64,000 nt of DNA, from contig JBGSKC010000086.1 of the NCBI GenBank assembly GCA_041741415.1, positions 6,320-70,319 of the forward strand, written 5' to 3'. Source of the DNA: JANQTF01 sp041741415. GTDB taxonomy: Bacteria; Bacteroidota; Bacteroidia; J057. The position numbers were made by a program, and so were the translations under genes. The notes below the pieces were generated by a model. It worked only from the letters and a program-made list of their open reading frames with translations. It searched no databases and had not been told where the DNA came from. Below, one piece after another: positions 44,627 to 53,249 of the stretch (within the stretch, counting starts at the first letter, position 1; each line of letters begins with the position of its first letter).

Positions 44627-45196
44627 TCAGATGGAAAGAATGGTGGGAAGGAGGAGATTGGCCATGATAAAGCCGCCAATCATGAAGCAGATGGTGGCGA
44701 CAAGCGAAGGCCATTGCAAGGTGGAAAGGCCCATGATGGCGTGGCCGCTGGTGCAGCCCCCGGCGTAGCGGGTACCAAATCCGACCAGAAACCCGCCCAC
44801 AACTGTCATCATAAAGCCGCGCACGGTGAACAGGCTGGCCCAGGAGAAAAGTTCCACCGGCATCAGGCCGCTGTAGTCGCTGATGCCATAACCGCTGAGC
44901 TCGGCAGCCAGATCGGGGTGCACCTGCACGGGGTTGCTGTTTGCCAGCAGGGTGGCAGCCAGTAGAGCGCCGATCACAATGCCGGCAACGAAGAACAGAT
45001 TCCAGGCCTCTTTTTTCCAGTCATAGTCGAAAAATGGAATTTTGGCAGGCAAACAGGCCGCGCAAATGTGCCGCAGGGAAGAACTGATGCCGAAGGACTT
45101 GTTGCCAATGAGCAACAGGGCCGGCACAGTGAGGCCGGTCAGGGGTCCAGCCACATACCAGGGCCAGGGCTCCCGAAGAATGTCAAGCAGATTCAT
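44627..45196 (-). CDS. YeeE/YedE-family half-transporter
   Basis: A 189-residue membrane protein with five predicted helices and the Cys motif RYAGGCTSGHAIMG near residue 150, which matches the YeeE motif. It is the first half of the split transporter and is followed by the second half 13 nt later. Expected cargo is thiosulfate or a related sulfur compound, moved through the inner membrane. It follows the metallo-beta-lactamase/rhodanese gene by 175 bp containing a hairpin. Confidence 0.85.
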   Translation of the reverse strand: MNLLDILREPWPWYVAGPLTGLTVPALLLIGNKSFGISSSLRHICAACLPAKIPFFDYDWKKEAWNLFFVAGIVIGALLAATLLANSNPVQVHPDLAAELSGYGISDYSGLMPVELFSWASLFTVRGFMMTVVGGFLVGFGTRYAGGCTSGHAIMGLSTLQWPSLVATICFMIGGFIMANLLLPTILSI

Positions 45197-45325
45197 AGGG
45201 TGGAACGGTGTGAAGGATCAGGGAAGAAGGGAATCTTATGGTTGGGCGGTGCTGGCGGGCAGGGATAGGACTCCTGCAGCAGGGCTCAGCAGGAATACAA
45301 GGCAGATTTTACAGATCAATAGAAA

Positions 45326-45359
45326 CGCGGGCAGAAACTGTGAGTTGTCCCTGCCCGCG
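45326..45359 (-). terminator. Hairpin between the persulfide dioxygenase-like gene and the YeeE pair
   Basis: Nine-bp arms cgcgggcag (45326-45334) and ctgcccgcg (45351-45359) lie just downstream of the MBL-rhodanese stop. On the minus strand a T-containing stretch follows. It may attenuate rather than fully stop transcription into the YeeE genes. Confidence 0.5.
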
Positions 45360-45371
45360 AATTCCCTTTTA

Positions 45372-46787
45372 TCAAGCTTTCATGACTTTGCTCTGGCAAA
45401 CAAAGTCGGTTTTCGGTACATTCGTTTTGGAGATGGCACCAAAGCCACCTTCCACTTCGGTGAAGTTGCGGTAGCCGCGGGCCTGCAGGATCGAAGCTGC
45501 CATCATGCTGCGGTAGCCGCCGGCACAATGCAGGAAGAAGTGCTCCTGCGGGTTGATGTCTTTCACCCAGTCGTTGATGTAGGCCAGCGGGCGGTTGTAG
45601 GCTTCGTCCACGTGCTCGGCGGCGTATTCGCTTTCCTTCCGCACGTCAAGCACCTTGTCTTCGCCGATTTTCACGGTGTCGGCAAATTGCTGGGGAGAGA
45701 TGCGGTTCACCTGATCAGTTTCTTTGCCGGAGGCAGCCCAGGATGCGAAGCCATCTTTCAGGTGGCCCAGCACATTGTCGAAGCCCACGCGGCTGAGGCG
45801 GGTAACCGCTTCTTCTTCGCGGCCCACCTCGGTGATGAGCAGCAGGGGCTGCTTCACGTCGGCGATGAGGGCACCCACCCAGGGGGCGAAATCGCCCGTG
45901 AGGCCGATGTTGATGGACTGGGGCACGAAGCCTTTGTGGAATTCAGCGGCGCTGCGGGTATCGAGGATCAGGGCCTCGGTGGTTTCGGCCACGGTTTCGA
46001 ATTCTTCGGGGCTGAGGGCCTTCATGCCCTGGTTCAGCACGGCGTCGAAGCTCTTCACGCTCTTTTTGTTCATGGCCACGTTCATCGGGAAATAGGCCGG
46101 AGGCGGCAGCAAGCCGTCGGTCACGGCTTCGATGAAGGCTTCCTTGCTGGGCTGGTTGAGGGCGTAGTTGATTTCCTTCTGGTGGCCGAGGGTATCCACG
46201 GTTTCCTTCATCATGTTTTTGCCGCAGGCAGAACCGGCCCCGTGGGCGGGATACACGATCACGTCGTTGGCGAGGGGCATGATTTTGTTCATCAGGCTCT
46301 CATACAGCAGGCCTGCGAGTTCTTCCTGGGTGAGGTGGGCGGCTTTCTGGGCGAGGTCGGGGCGGCCAACATCGCCGAGGAACAGGGTGTCGCCGGAGAA
46401 AATGGCGTAGTCCCTGCCGTTTTCGTCGCGCAGGAGGTAGGTGGTGGACTCCATGGTGTGGCCGGGGGTGTGGAGCACCTTGATTGTAACGTTGCCGATG
46501 GCAAACTCCTGGCCGTCTTCGGCCACGATGCACTCAAACTCTGGGTTGGCGGTGGGGCCATAGACGATGGGGGCACCGGTTTTGGCGCTCAGGTCCACGT
46601 GGCCGCTCACGAAGTCGGCGTGGAAGTGAGTTTCAAAGATGTACTTGATCTTCACCCCGTCTTTTTCGGCACGCTGGAGGTAAGGCTGTACCTCGCGCAG
46701 CGGGTCGATGATGGCGGCTTCGCCATTCGACGTGATGTAGTAGGCTCCCTGGGCCAGACATCCTGTATAAATCTGCTCTACGTTCAT
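45372..46787 (-). CDS. Metallo-beta-lactamase/double-rhodanese fusion (persulfide dioxygenase-like)
   Basis: A 471-residue cytoplasmic protein. The N-terminal metallo-beta-lactamase domain has THFHADFVSGH (His54, His56, Asp58), HTPGHT and GDTLFLGDVGRPD, as in ETHE1-type persulfide dioxygenases, which oxidise glutathione persulfide to sulfite. Two rhodanese domains follow. The first (about 265-345) lacks the catalytic Cys (LLITEVGREEE where the Cys loop should be). The second (about 365-465) has Cys421 in HCAGGYRS. One inactive and one active rhodanese is the usual arrangement in this family. It is the first gene of the sulfur block. Confidence 0.88.
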   Translation of the reverse strand: MNVEQIYTGCLAQGAYYITSNGEAAIIDPLREVQPYLQRAEKDGVKIKYIFETHFHADFVSGHVDLSAKTGAPIVYGPTANPEFECIVAEDGQEFAIGNVTIKVLHTPGHTMESTTYLLRDENGRDYAIFSGDTLFLGDVGRPDLAQKAAHLTQEELAGLLYESLMNKIMPLANDVIVYPAHGAGSACGKNMMKETVDTLGHQKEINYALNQPSKEAFIEAVTDGLLPPPAYFPMNVAMNKKSVKSFDAVLNQGMKALSPEEFETVAETTEALILDTRSAAEFHKGFVPQSINIGLTGDFAPWVGALIADVKQPLLLITEVGREEEAVTRLSRVGFDNVLGHLKDGFASWAASGKETDQVNRISPQQFADTVKIGEDKVLDVRKESEYAAEHVDEAYNRPLAYINDWVKDINPQEHFFLHCAGGYRSMMAASILQARGYRNFTEVEGGFGAISKTNVPKTDFVCQSKVMKA

Positions 46788-46848
46788 AATGAAGCAATTG
46801 AGAGAGGGTTTCGGAAAAAATGAGCGGGGTCTTCCCCATTGTACAAAG

Positions 46849-46916
46849 CAAATTTACCGAAAGGGATGCCTTTTGTCAGCTACTTTTGTTACGTAGCGTT
46901 CCGGAGTAATTATTCC
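46849..46916 (-). promoter_or_regulatory. Promoter/operator candidates upstream of the sulfur block
   Basis: The minus strand reads TAAATTTG (46849-46856), matching TAnnTTTG, 62 bp before the MBL-rhodanese ATG. Farther upstream are two dyads: gctac-ttttgttac-gtagc (46879-46897) and the near-perfect ggagtaattattcc (46903-46916). The latter is a possible binding site for the Crp-family regulator of the block. Confidence 0.4.
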
Positions 46917-46985
46917 GCGTTTCAGGCTGGTAAATTGGCGGGGTGTTGTACGGAGAGGGAGGGAGATGGATGGCTAACAGTGTTT

Positions 46986-47663
46986 TCAACGAGATCCTGG
47001 CATCAGACCTAGCCGGACAAAGACTGTTTGGACGAATGACTCGAACGCGGAGAAGGAGCTGAGCTGCCTGAGGGAAGAAAGGCTTATTTGCTGGCCCATC
47101 TCAAGGTAAAGGTCATCGATAGAAAAGTTCTGCCTCCGTCTTTTGGTTAGGTGTGACCGGGCCTGAACGATGGCCATTTTGATTGACTCTTTAGGATTTG
47201 AGTACTTCTCTGGCGGTAGATGGAGCCCTAATTCTTCAAGAGAAAGGGTCCCCGCTCCGATTTGTTCGGCCAACTTCGCTTTATCTGCCATCATCCATGC
47301 CTCTGTCATCCTAACTGGGATAATAGGCACAATTACTTTGCAGTACTTTTCATCCGAAACCTCATCCAAAGCGGAACTCAACGGCGAAAACTTATTGGAC
47401 AACACATTCCTGGTGTCCACATCGTCAGCATCTGCATGGATACACAACACTCCAATACCCGTTTCACCAGCCCTGGCAGCTGAAATCAAAGCTGATTCAA
47501 CAAAGCTCTTCCCTTTGATCGAAATGCTGTAAACATCTTCAATCACAACATCTTTGTTGCATAGGCTTGCCGCTTCAATAAAGGTTTTCTCAATGATTTC
47601 CTTTAGAAACCTCTCGTCTGTTGAACCCTCTCTCATCAACCCAATAAATAGTTGATATGCCAT
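46986..47663 (-). CDS. DUF4276-type TOPRIM-like protein
   Basis: A 225-residue protein. The N terminus REGSTDERFLKEII has the TOPRIM-type glutamate (Glu12), and IHADADD gives the DxD (Asp78, Asp80). Both are positioned as in the TOPRIM folds of OLD-family and DUF4276 proteins. It would be a metal-dependent nuclease or primase-like domain. It begins 3 nt after the stop of an OLD-like ATPase gene, forming a two-gene cassette. Such ATPase/TOPRIM pairs resemble PARIS and other antiphage modules; function here is inferred. Confidence 0.72.
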   Translation of the reverse strand: MAYQLFIGLMREGSTDERFLKEIIEKTFIEAASLCNKDVVIEDVYSISIKGKSFVESALISAARAGETGIGVLCIHADADDVDTRNVLSNKFSPLSSALDEVSDEKYCKVIVPIIPVRMTEAWMMADKAKLAEQIGAGTLSLEELGLHLPPEKYSNPKESIKMAIVQARSHLTKRRRQNFSIDDLYLEMGQQISLSSLRQLSSFSAFESFVQTVFVRLGLMPGSR

Positions 47664-47666
47664 AGC

Positions 47667-49073
47667 CTACCGGATTGCACTGATGAAGCCTAGCTCTCTG
47701 GTCGAATTGTCTTCATCCAGCGTGGACAAGTACTGTTCTAAGTCATAAAGACTCAGGGTGCTCTGAACCTGAAACAGTTTGGTTTGGCCGTCTGTATCCA
47801 CCCTGTTAACCTCTGTTCGCCTGATTTGTACCCGGCGGCCCTGGAAGTCGGTAATCATAGTCGCCATTTTCGACAGCCACACGCTCGCCACGTTTTGGTG
47901 CCGGAAGTTCACCATTTCCCTCACGAGCAGCGGGGAATGGGTATTCACGATCACCTGACGAAGGAAGTCAGGATCTTCTTCGAAGTTGGTAGAGAGGCCA
48001 TACAACAAATCCACCATCTGTTTGATGCGCATGGGATGGATGCCATTTTCAGGCTCCTCAAAGCAAAGCAGGCCCTGGTGGCGGGGGTCGAATTGCATCA
48101 CAATGAGGGCCAGGATGCGCAGGGTGCCTTCAGAGAGAACGCGGGAGGTAAATATTTTCCCGTCCTTGTGCTGGAGCCGGATGACAAATTGTTTGTTGGC
48201 CTCGTCGTTCGCCACATCCACCCGAACAAAATCAGGCAAAAAACGGGCTAGTTGCCGGGAAATGTCGATCAGAACGGACTCGTCCTCCGATTTGATCCGA
48301 TACAGTGCCGCCGCGAGATTAGCTCCGCTGTGAGTGAGGTAATAGCTCATTTTGGCGTCCTGGGTCGTAGGCTTGCGGAGCTCGTCCGGATTGAGTTGCA
48401 TGAAATTCCAGCTCCGCATCTCCTCCTTAACGGCGTACACATGTGGAAAATCCACTGAGTTGATCCCGGCCAGCACTGTTTGGTTGATCAGGTTGGCTGG
48501 AGTTGCCTTGCCTCCCTGGCGTCCATCCTGCCGGATTAAAATGGTAGGCACCCCGTTCCGCTGCTCTGTTTCGATAAAAGGCTTGCCGGATCCTCCACCA
48601 ACGCTGCTTTTCCAGAGAGTCCTGTTCTGCTGGCCCAAATACCGTTTGGCCCATAGATCCTCTGAAACAGGTATTTTCTCCAACTTCTCTTCCGTTACAA
48701 ACAACTCCTCGAAGCCGTGAGCATCAGGCTTTCGGGTTATTACGAGCTTGTACCTCAGCCTTGGTGACTTGATTTCAGCCTCCTGCCCCCAGTTGTCCTT
48801 CACCTGTCTTTTCACTAGCAAATCTACCTCAAAGCGAAGGGTATCAACATGGAGGTCGTTGTCAATCAGGGTAAACAGCTCAGATACGCTTCCCCTTCTT
48901 TCGGGGAAAGCCTCCTTCAGATTTGTAGCTGCCAATCTGGACAAAAGCTCCAGGGCATCAAACAAATTGCTTTTCCCGGAGGCATTGAGCCCTGCCACAA
49001 CTGTGAACGGAGTCAGCTCCATTTCGAAGTCGCGGAAAGACTTGAAGCCATCTATGTAAACACGCGTGATCAT
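47667..49073 (-). CDS. OLD/RecF-like AAA ATPase
   Basis: A 468-residue ATPase. It starts with the SMC/OLD beta-strand (VYIDGFKSFRDFEMEL) and Walker A GLNASGKS (28-35). The later Walker B and signature region CFEEPENGIHP is followed by the H-loop VNTHSPLLV. It has no TOPRIM domain of its own, unlike full-length OLD; that part is supplied by the next gene. This is an AAA_21 architecture. Probable role: sensor and regulator of the partner nuclease in phage defence, by analogy with PARIS and similar systems. Confidence 0.82.
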   Translation of the reverse strand: MITRVYIDGFKSFRDFEMELTPFTVVAGLNASGKSNLFDALELLSRLAATNLKEAFPERRGSVSELFTLIDNDLHVDTLRFEVDLLVKRQVKDNWGQEAEIKSPRLRYKLVITRKPDAHGFEELFVTEEKLEKIPVSEDLWAKRYLGQQNRTLWKSSVGGGSGKPFIETEQRNGVPTILIRQDGRQGGKATPANLINQTVLAGINSVDFPHVYAVKEEMRSWNFMQLNPDELRKPTTQDAKMSYYLTHSGANLAAALYRIKSEDESVLIDISRQLARFLPDFVRVDVANDEANKQFVIRLQHKDGKIFTSRVLSEGTLRILALIVMQFDPRHQGLLCFEEPENGIHPMRIKQMVDLLYGLSTNFEEDPDFLRQVIVNTHSPLLVREMVNFRHQNVASVWLSKMATMITDFQGRRVQIRRTEVNRVDTDGQTKLFQVQSTLSLYDLEQYLSTLDEDNSTRELGFISAIR

Positions 49074-49247
49074 CCGAAATCATCCTCTTGCATAGCTAAT
49101 TTACTACATTTTAAGGTGTGGTTCTGCATTTTTCTACTATCTGCCGGAATCCTTGCCCAACCATCATGTGCAGGTCAGGAATCCGACATCACTGCTATGC
49201 TATCGCGCCTTTTGAGCTCAATTCCTTGGATCCAAAATTTATTTCCC

Positions 49248-49640
49248 TCACTCTCCAGCCCTGACCCAGGCAGCCAGCAAGGAGCTGAGAGAATGCTGCC
49301 GGGCTTCTATCTCGGCCAGGCTGCGGAAGGTTGCGATGGCCCTGTCGTTTTCTTTCCAGACAAGCAAGCCGGAATCATCCTGAATGAACCGTTGCGGGGG
49401 CTGTGGCAGTTTGGCGGCTCCGCGGTGAAAAATGAGCTGGACCTGCTTTGCTGGCGGCATGATCCGCATCGTGAACCTGTCCTGTCCCTGGCAGGTGTAG
49501 TTGGGGGCATTCCACTTGATGTTTTCCGCCAGGTCGGCTGGTGCCGCCAGGATGACTTGCCTTAACGCCTCAATTTCTGCGCTGAACGGATGGTTCAGTT
49601 CGTCGAGAAACCGGGTTACCTGCGGGTTTGGAAGGGCCAT
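49248..49640 (-). CDS. DUF1801 (YdhG-like) domain protein
   Basis: A 130-residue cytosolic protein of the DUF1801 family. Family hallmarks include ENIKWNAPNYTCQGQDRFTM and the strand VQLIFHRGAAKL, and the fold is the YdhG/Fe-binding frataxin-like one. The function of this family is unknown. It stands alone, 174 bp downstream of the ATPase gene start. Confidence 0.85.
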   Translation of the reverse strand: MALPNPQVTRFLDELNHPFSAEIEALRQVILAAPADLAENIKWNAPNYTCQGQDRFTMRIMPPAKQVQLIFHRGAAKLPQPPQRFIQDDSGLLVWKENDRAIATFRSLAEIEARQHSLSSLLAAWVRAGE

Positions 49641-49804
49641 GGGGATAATTAGTTAAATGAAAGACGGGCGGGAGAAGTCTGCCACCGGGTCGCTTTGGCA
49701 GGAAATTTCGCAAAAAATCCCGAAGCAGGTCAATCGTGTTTACCTTGCACAAGGTTATCAACAGCGGGGCAGCCACCCGGCTTCCCGAATCAATTCACCT
49801 CCCC

Positions 49805-50086
49805 ATGACCTTTTCCCAGATCCTCGCCGGCCTTGTTTCTGCCGGCAACTTGTATCTCGGCACCCGTTTCCTGCTCAATGTCGTTGGGCTGCTCCAAACG
49901 ACCAAATATGGCCCTGTTGCCACTGGCATTTATGCGGCACTGTTCATCGGACTGGGATTCGGGGCATTGTATGCTGCCTTTTGGCTGGACAATGGCCGCC
50001 TGGCTCTGCTCCTCAGTGTTGGGCCTTGGGTCATCATCCTGGCTGGGCTGGTCATCAGCATGATCATCGGGTATAACAACGGATGA
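49805..50086 (+). CDS. Small three-helix membrane protein
   Basis: A 93-residue protein with three predicted membrane helices (about 5-27, 37-60, 66-88) and no recognised family. It has GTRFLLNVVGLLQTTKYG in the first loop. ATG 49805 is chosen over an upstream ATG at 49736 whose 23 extra residues are polar and have no membrane character. An ACCTTG-ca-CAAGGT hairpin lies at 49742-49755 before it. Confidence 0.6.
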   Translation: MTFSQILAGLVSAGNLYLGTRFLLNVVGLLQTTKYGPVATGIYAALFIGLGFGALYAAFWLDNGRLALLLSVGPWVIILAGLVISMIIGYNNG

Positions 50087-50310
50087 GCAGGGAGGCCGCC
50101 CCGCTGGAGAATCGGGACCGGAGACTAAACTGACTTTCATCTCTGAGGGAGCGGGATGATCGCCGACTGCAGGTTCTGTTTTCTGCCTGGCGTCTTTCGC
50201 AGGCTTTTTGCCTTGCTTTTCTTCCTTCCGCCTCTGAACACCCCGCCACGCTCTATCGCAGTTGCCTTTTTGCGCGAGGAAGTGTATCATGCAGTACTTT
50301 ATTCGAAAAG

Positions 50311-51897
50311 ATGAACATTCGGACCGTCGCCACTGTCTGCCTGCTTGCCTGGGCTTCTTTTGCCTGCAAGCAAGAACTACCCCCCCTCGATTTTATCCGC
50401 GTTGATAGCGGATTGATTTCCGGTCAGCGCACCGAAGACGGCGCTGTGCTGGCGTTCAGGGGAATCCCCTACGCCAAGCCCCCTGTCGGCAACCTCCGCT
50501 GGAAGCCCCCCGTGGCCCCGGATCCCTGGACCGATGTACTGGCCTGCGACAAGTTTGGAGCCAGCCCCATGCAGGCCAAGCCTGTCCCTTTCGCTGTGTA
50601 CACCAGCGAATACCTCATTCCTGAATCTCCCATTTCTGAAAATTGCCTCACTGTCAACGTCTGGACGCCCGCTGTCAGCGTAAGCGACAAACTGCCGGTG
50701 CTGGTCTGGATTTATGGCGGAGGCTTCTCCAGTGGCGGCAGTGCCTGCCCCATCTACGACGGCGAAGCCCTCGCCCGCAAAGGCATCATCGTGGTCTCGG
50801 TGAATTACCGGGTGGGCATTTTTGGCTTTCTGGCGCATCCATGGCTCAGCCAGGAGTCTCCCTTCGGGGCCTCCGGCAACTATGGCATCCTCGATCAGAT
50901 TGCCGGGCTGAAGTGGGTGCAGCGCAACATCGCGGCCTTCGGCGGCGACCCCGCCAAAGTTACCATTGCCGGGCAATCGGCTGGGTCCATGAGCGTGAAC
51001 ACCCTCATGGCTTCCCCGCAGGCCAAAGGGCTGTTTCGCGCTGTGATCGGGCAGAGCGGAGCCAGCACCACCCGCACCCCGCTGTCCAAATCGGAAGCCG
51101 AAGCCCAGGGGCTCCAGCTTTCTGAAGCACTTGGTGTTCAGGGCCTTGACGCTCTGCGGGCACTCCCCGCTGATACCCTCCTGGCGCGCGCAGGCAATGG
51201 CCCGGGGGTGATCCTCGATGGCTATGTGCTCCCCAAACCAGTACCCGACCTCATGGCCGAGGGCGACTACAACGATGTGCCCCTCATGCTCGGCTGGAAT
51301 GCCGACGAAGGATTTGTGTTCCAACTGCTGAACGCCACTGGATGGGAAGAGCGCCTGAGAGCCACTTACCCCACCAGCGCTGATGTTCTCCTTCAGCAGT
51401 ATCCTGCTGTGAACGACAGCATTGCGGCGGCTTCGCAGCGAGCCTTCAGCACGCACATCATGTTTGGATTGCCCATTTACCGGTGGGCCCTCTCGCAATC
51501 GAAACACGGAAAGGGTACGGTGTTTTTGTACCAATTTGCCCACACCCCAGCCGGGCCCGACTCTCTTCGAAAGGCCGGTGCTCATCACACAGCAGAGGTG
51601 CCCTACGTTTTTGCCAACCTGACTTTCGTGGATCGGCCCTGGCGGCCTGTCGATCACAAACTGTCAGATCTGGTCTCTGACTACTGGGTTCAGTTTGTCA
51701 AAGGTGCCAACCCCAACGCTGAGGGGCTACCTGTTTGGGTAGAGTTTAAGCCCGGCGACCCCACGGCCATGAAATTTTCCTCCACCGCTGAAGATGTGGT
51801 TACGGGAATGGTTCCGGTACCCGATCTTTCGCAGATGAATGCCCTGGAGCAAGCCCTCCAGCCCGCTGCGACAGACGAAGCTCCCCCAGCAGAATAA
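50311..51897 (+). CDS. Type B carboxylesterase lipoprotein
   Basis: A 528-residue alpha/beta hydrolase of the carboxylesterase type B family. The signal peptide has the lipobox-like sequence WASFAC (Cys19). Family blocks FRGIPYAKPPVGNLRWKPP, SENCLTVNVWTP and VLVWIYGGGF (oxyanion hole) lead to the nucleophile elbow AGQSAGS. The acidic residue is in NADEGFVF and the catalytic His in AGAHHTAEVPYVF. The catalytic triad looks complete. It probably sits in the envelope and cleaves ester substrates. It is upstream of the peptide-deformylase-like gene by 40 bp on the same strand. Confidence 0.88.
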   Translation: MNIRTVATVCLLAWASFACKQELPPLDFIRVDSGLISGQRTEDGAVLAFRGIPYAKPPVGNLRWKPPVAPDPWTDVLACDKFGASPMQAKPVPFAVYTSEYLIPESPISENCLTVNVWTPAVSVSDKLPVLVWIYGGGFSSGGSACPIYDGEALARKGIIVVSVNYRVGIFGFLAHPWLSQESPFGASGNYGILDQIAGLKWVQRNIAAFGGDPAKVTIAGQSAGSMSVNTLMASPQAKGLFRAVIGQSGASTTRTPLSKSEAEAQGLQLSEALGVQGLDALRALPADTLLARAGNGPGVILDGYVLPKPVPDLMAEGDYNDVPLMLGWNADEGFVFQLLNATGWEERLRATYPTSADVLLQQYPAVNDSIAAASQRAFSTHIMFGLPIYRWALSQSKHGKGTVFLYQFAHTPAGPDSLRKAGAHHTAEVPYVFANLTFVDRPWRPVDHKLSDLVSDYWVQFVKGANPNAEGLPVWVEFKPGDPTAMKFSSTAEDVVTGMVPVPDLSQMNALEQALQPAATDEAPPAE

Positions 51898-51937
51898 ACC
51901 CGCATTCGATTTATTTGCCTGACAGAATCCAAGACCT

Positions 51938-52603
51938 ATGCTGAACAACCTTTCCCTGATCCGGATCATGGTGCTGACGATCCTCCTGGCTGGAGGCTTT
52001 CTATCAGGGTGTCGCAGCACGGGAACTCCTGGCAAGCCTGGCAGCACCTTTTCTTCCGGCCAGTCGGCCATGATCATGAGCGGCCAGCCCGATCAGCCGA
52101 TGCGGGTGTTTCTGATCACGAACCCCTCTGATTCCCTGCTGCTTCGCACCCCTAGCGAACCGGTGCTTGCCGACCCGAAAGATCCTGTGCTGGAACGGTT
52201 TCTGGCACGGCTGCTACGCACTGTGCGCGACCCCGCCTCGCTGGGCGTGGGTATTGCCGCGCCACAGGTCGGGATTCTGAAGCAGATTGTGCTGGTGCAG
52301 CGATTCGACAAGGAAGGTTTCCCTTTTGAGGCTTACCTCAACCCGGTGATTCGCCAATACTCCGACCTCAAGCAGCCATGCCGCGAGGGTTGCCTGTCCA
52401 TCCCCGACCGGTCCGACACGACCACCAACCGGGCCTACGCCATTTTGCTCGAATACGACCGCCCCGACGGCAGCCACCATATCGAAATGGTGGAAGAATT
52501 CACCGCCGTGATTTTTCAGCATGAGATCGACCACCTGAACGGGATCCTGTACACCGATCACCTGCAGGAGGAAATCCGGCAGGCGGAGAAGAAAGACAGG
52601 TGA
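51938..52603 (+). CDS. Peptide deformylase homologue with a lipoprotein signal
   Basis: A 221-residue protein whose last 170 residues are a complete peptide deformylase: GIAAPQVG (105-112), EGCLSIP (150-156) with metal ligand Cys152, and QHEIDHLNG (194-202) with ligands His195 and His199 and catalytic Glu196. Unlike cytoplasmic deformylases, it has an N-terminal signal ending in a lipobox FLSGC (Cys25) and a Ser/Gly/Pro linker (26-50). It would therefore be exported and lipid-anchored, where no nascent N-formyl chains exist. Possible roles: a peptide-trimming or metalloprotease function, or an unprocessed start-site artefact. The canonical gene is probably elsewhere. Confidence 0.82.
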   Translation: MLNNLSLIRIMVLTILLAGGFLSGCRSTGTPGKPGSTFSSGQSAMIMSGQPDQPMRVFLITNPSDSLLLRTPSEPVLADPKDPVLERFLARLLRTVRDPASLGVGIAAPQVGILKQIVLVQRFDKEGFPFEAYLNPVIRQYSDLKQPCREGCLSIPDRSDTTTNRAYAILLEYDRPDGSHHIEMVEEFTAVIFQHEIDHLNGILYTDHLQEEIRQAEKKDR

Positions 52604-52990
52604 GGGGAAAGATGACTGCCTGTCGCATCCCGGCGCGGAGATGGGTACAAGTGATGCCAGGCTGCCAAAATCAGGTTCAAGGTTTGAAGATGCTCAGAAC
52701 TCTTTGGGGGGCAGCCTTAGTGACAGCATCAGAGTATTCACCTCCACTGTTAGCAAGTAAGAAATCAAGTTTTTTAATGGCTCCCTGTCACTATGGCGAT
52801 CTTAAATTCGGCACAGTGGCTGGTAGTTACATCGCTTCAATTTTTGGTTTGTGGCTCCGTTGTGCTGAGTGTCCGCGCGGATGCCCGATTTTCTGAACCA
52901 TCCGTGCAAAATCATTTGCTCCGGCCAAGCTATCAAAAGCATCCCCGCGATTTTTTCGCTCCAATACACAATTCTCAGCTATCAACTCCC
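52604..52990. other. Intergenic stretch, no gene seen
   Basis: This 387-bp region between the deformylase homologue and SemiSWEET contains plus-strand open frames (for example 52600-52896), but they have no start context or recognisable product. I see no RNA or repeat signal. Confidence 0.35.
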
Positions 52991-53245
52991 TCACCGATAC
53001 CGCACCTTAAAATACAGCATCGAGCCGGTGAGCATCAGGGTCACAGTATTACTCGCGATGATGGGCGTGTTGCCGATGAGGAGCCCGTAGATCAGCCAGA
53101 GAAGCACGCCGGTAGTGAGGATGGCAAACAATCCCAGCGACAGGTCTCCTGCCGACTTGGATTTCCAGGTTTTAATGACCTGGGGGAGGTAAGCAAAGGT
53201 GGTCAGGAAAGCTGCTGTAAGGCCGACCAGCTCGATCAAATCCAT
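52991..53245 (-). CDS. SemiSWEET sugar transporter
   Basis: An 84-residue, three-helix membrane protein of the SemiSWEET family, with the PQ-loop motif AYLPQVIKTWKSKSAGDLSLG (Pro20-Gln21) in the first helix and NTVTLMLTGSMLY in the third. SemiSWEETs form homodimers and move sugars by a rocking mechanism. The gene follows a 37-codon frame by 4 nt; that frame may belong to the same transcript. Confidence 0.92.
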   Translation of the reverse strand: MDLIELVGLTAAFLTTFAYLPQVIKTWKSKSAGDLSLGLFAILTTGVLLWLIYGLLIGNTPIIASNTVTLMLTGSMLYFKVRYR

Positions 53246-53249
53246 GTGA

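Noticed and set aside
45042..46823. Long plus-strand open frame (593 codons) opposite the rhodanese and YeeE genes
   Set aside because: It is antisense to three well-supported genes with intact motifs and has low-complexity Gly/Val/His-rich composition typical of GC-driven shadow frames. The same applies to 89-877, 6109-6990, 14173-15648, 19316-20107, 30656-31963 and 50377-51657.
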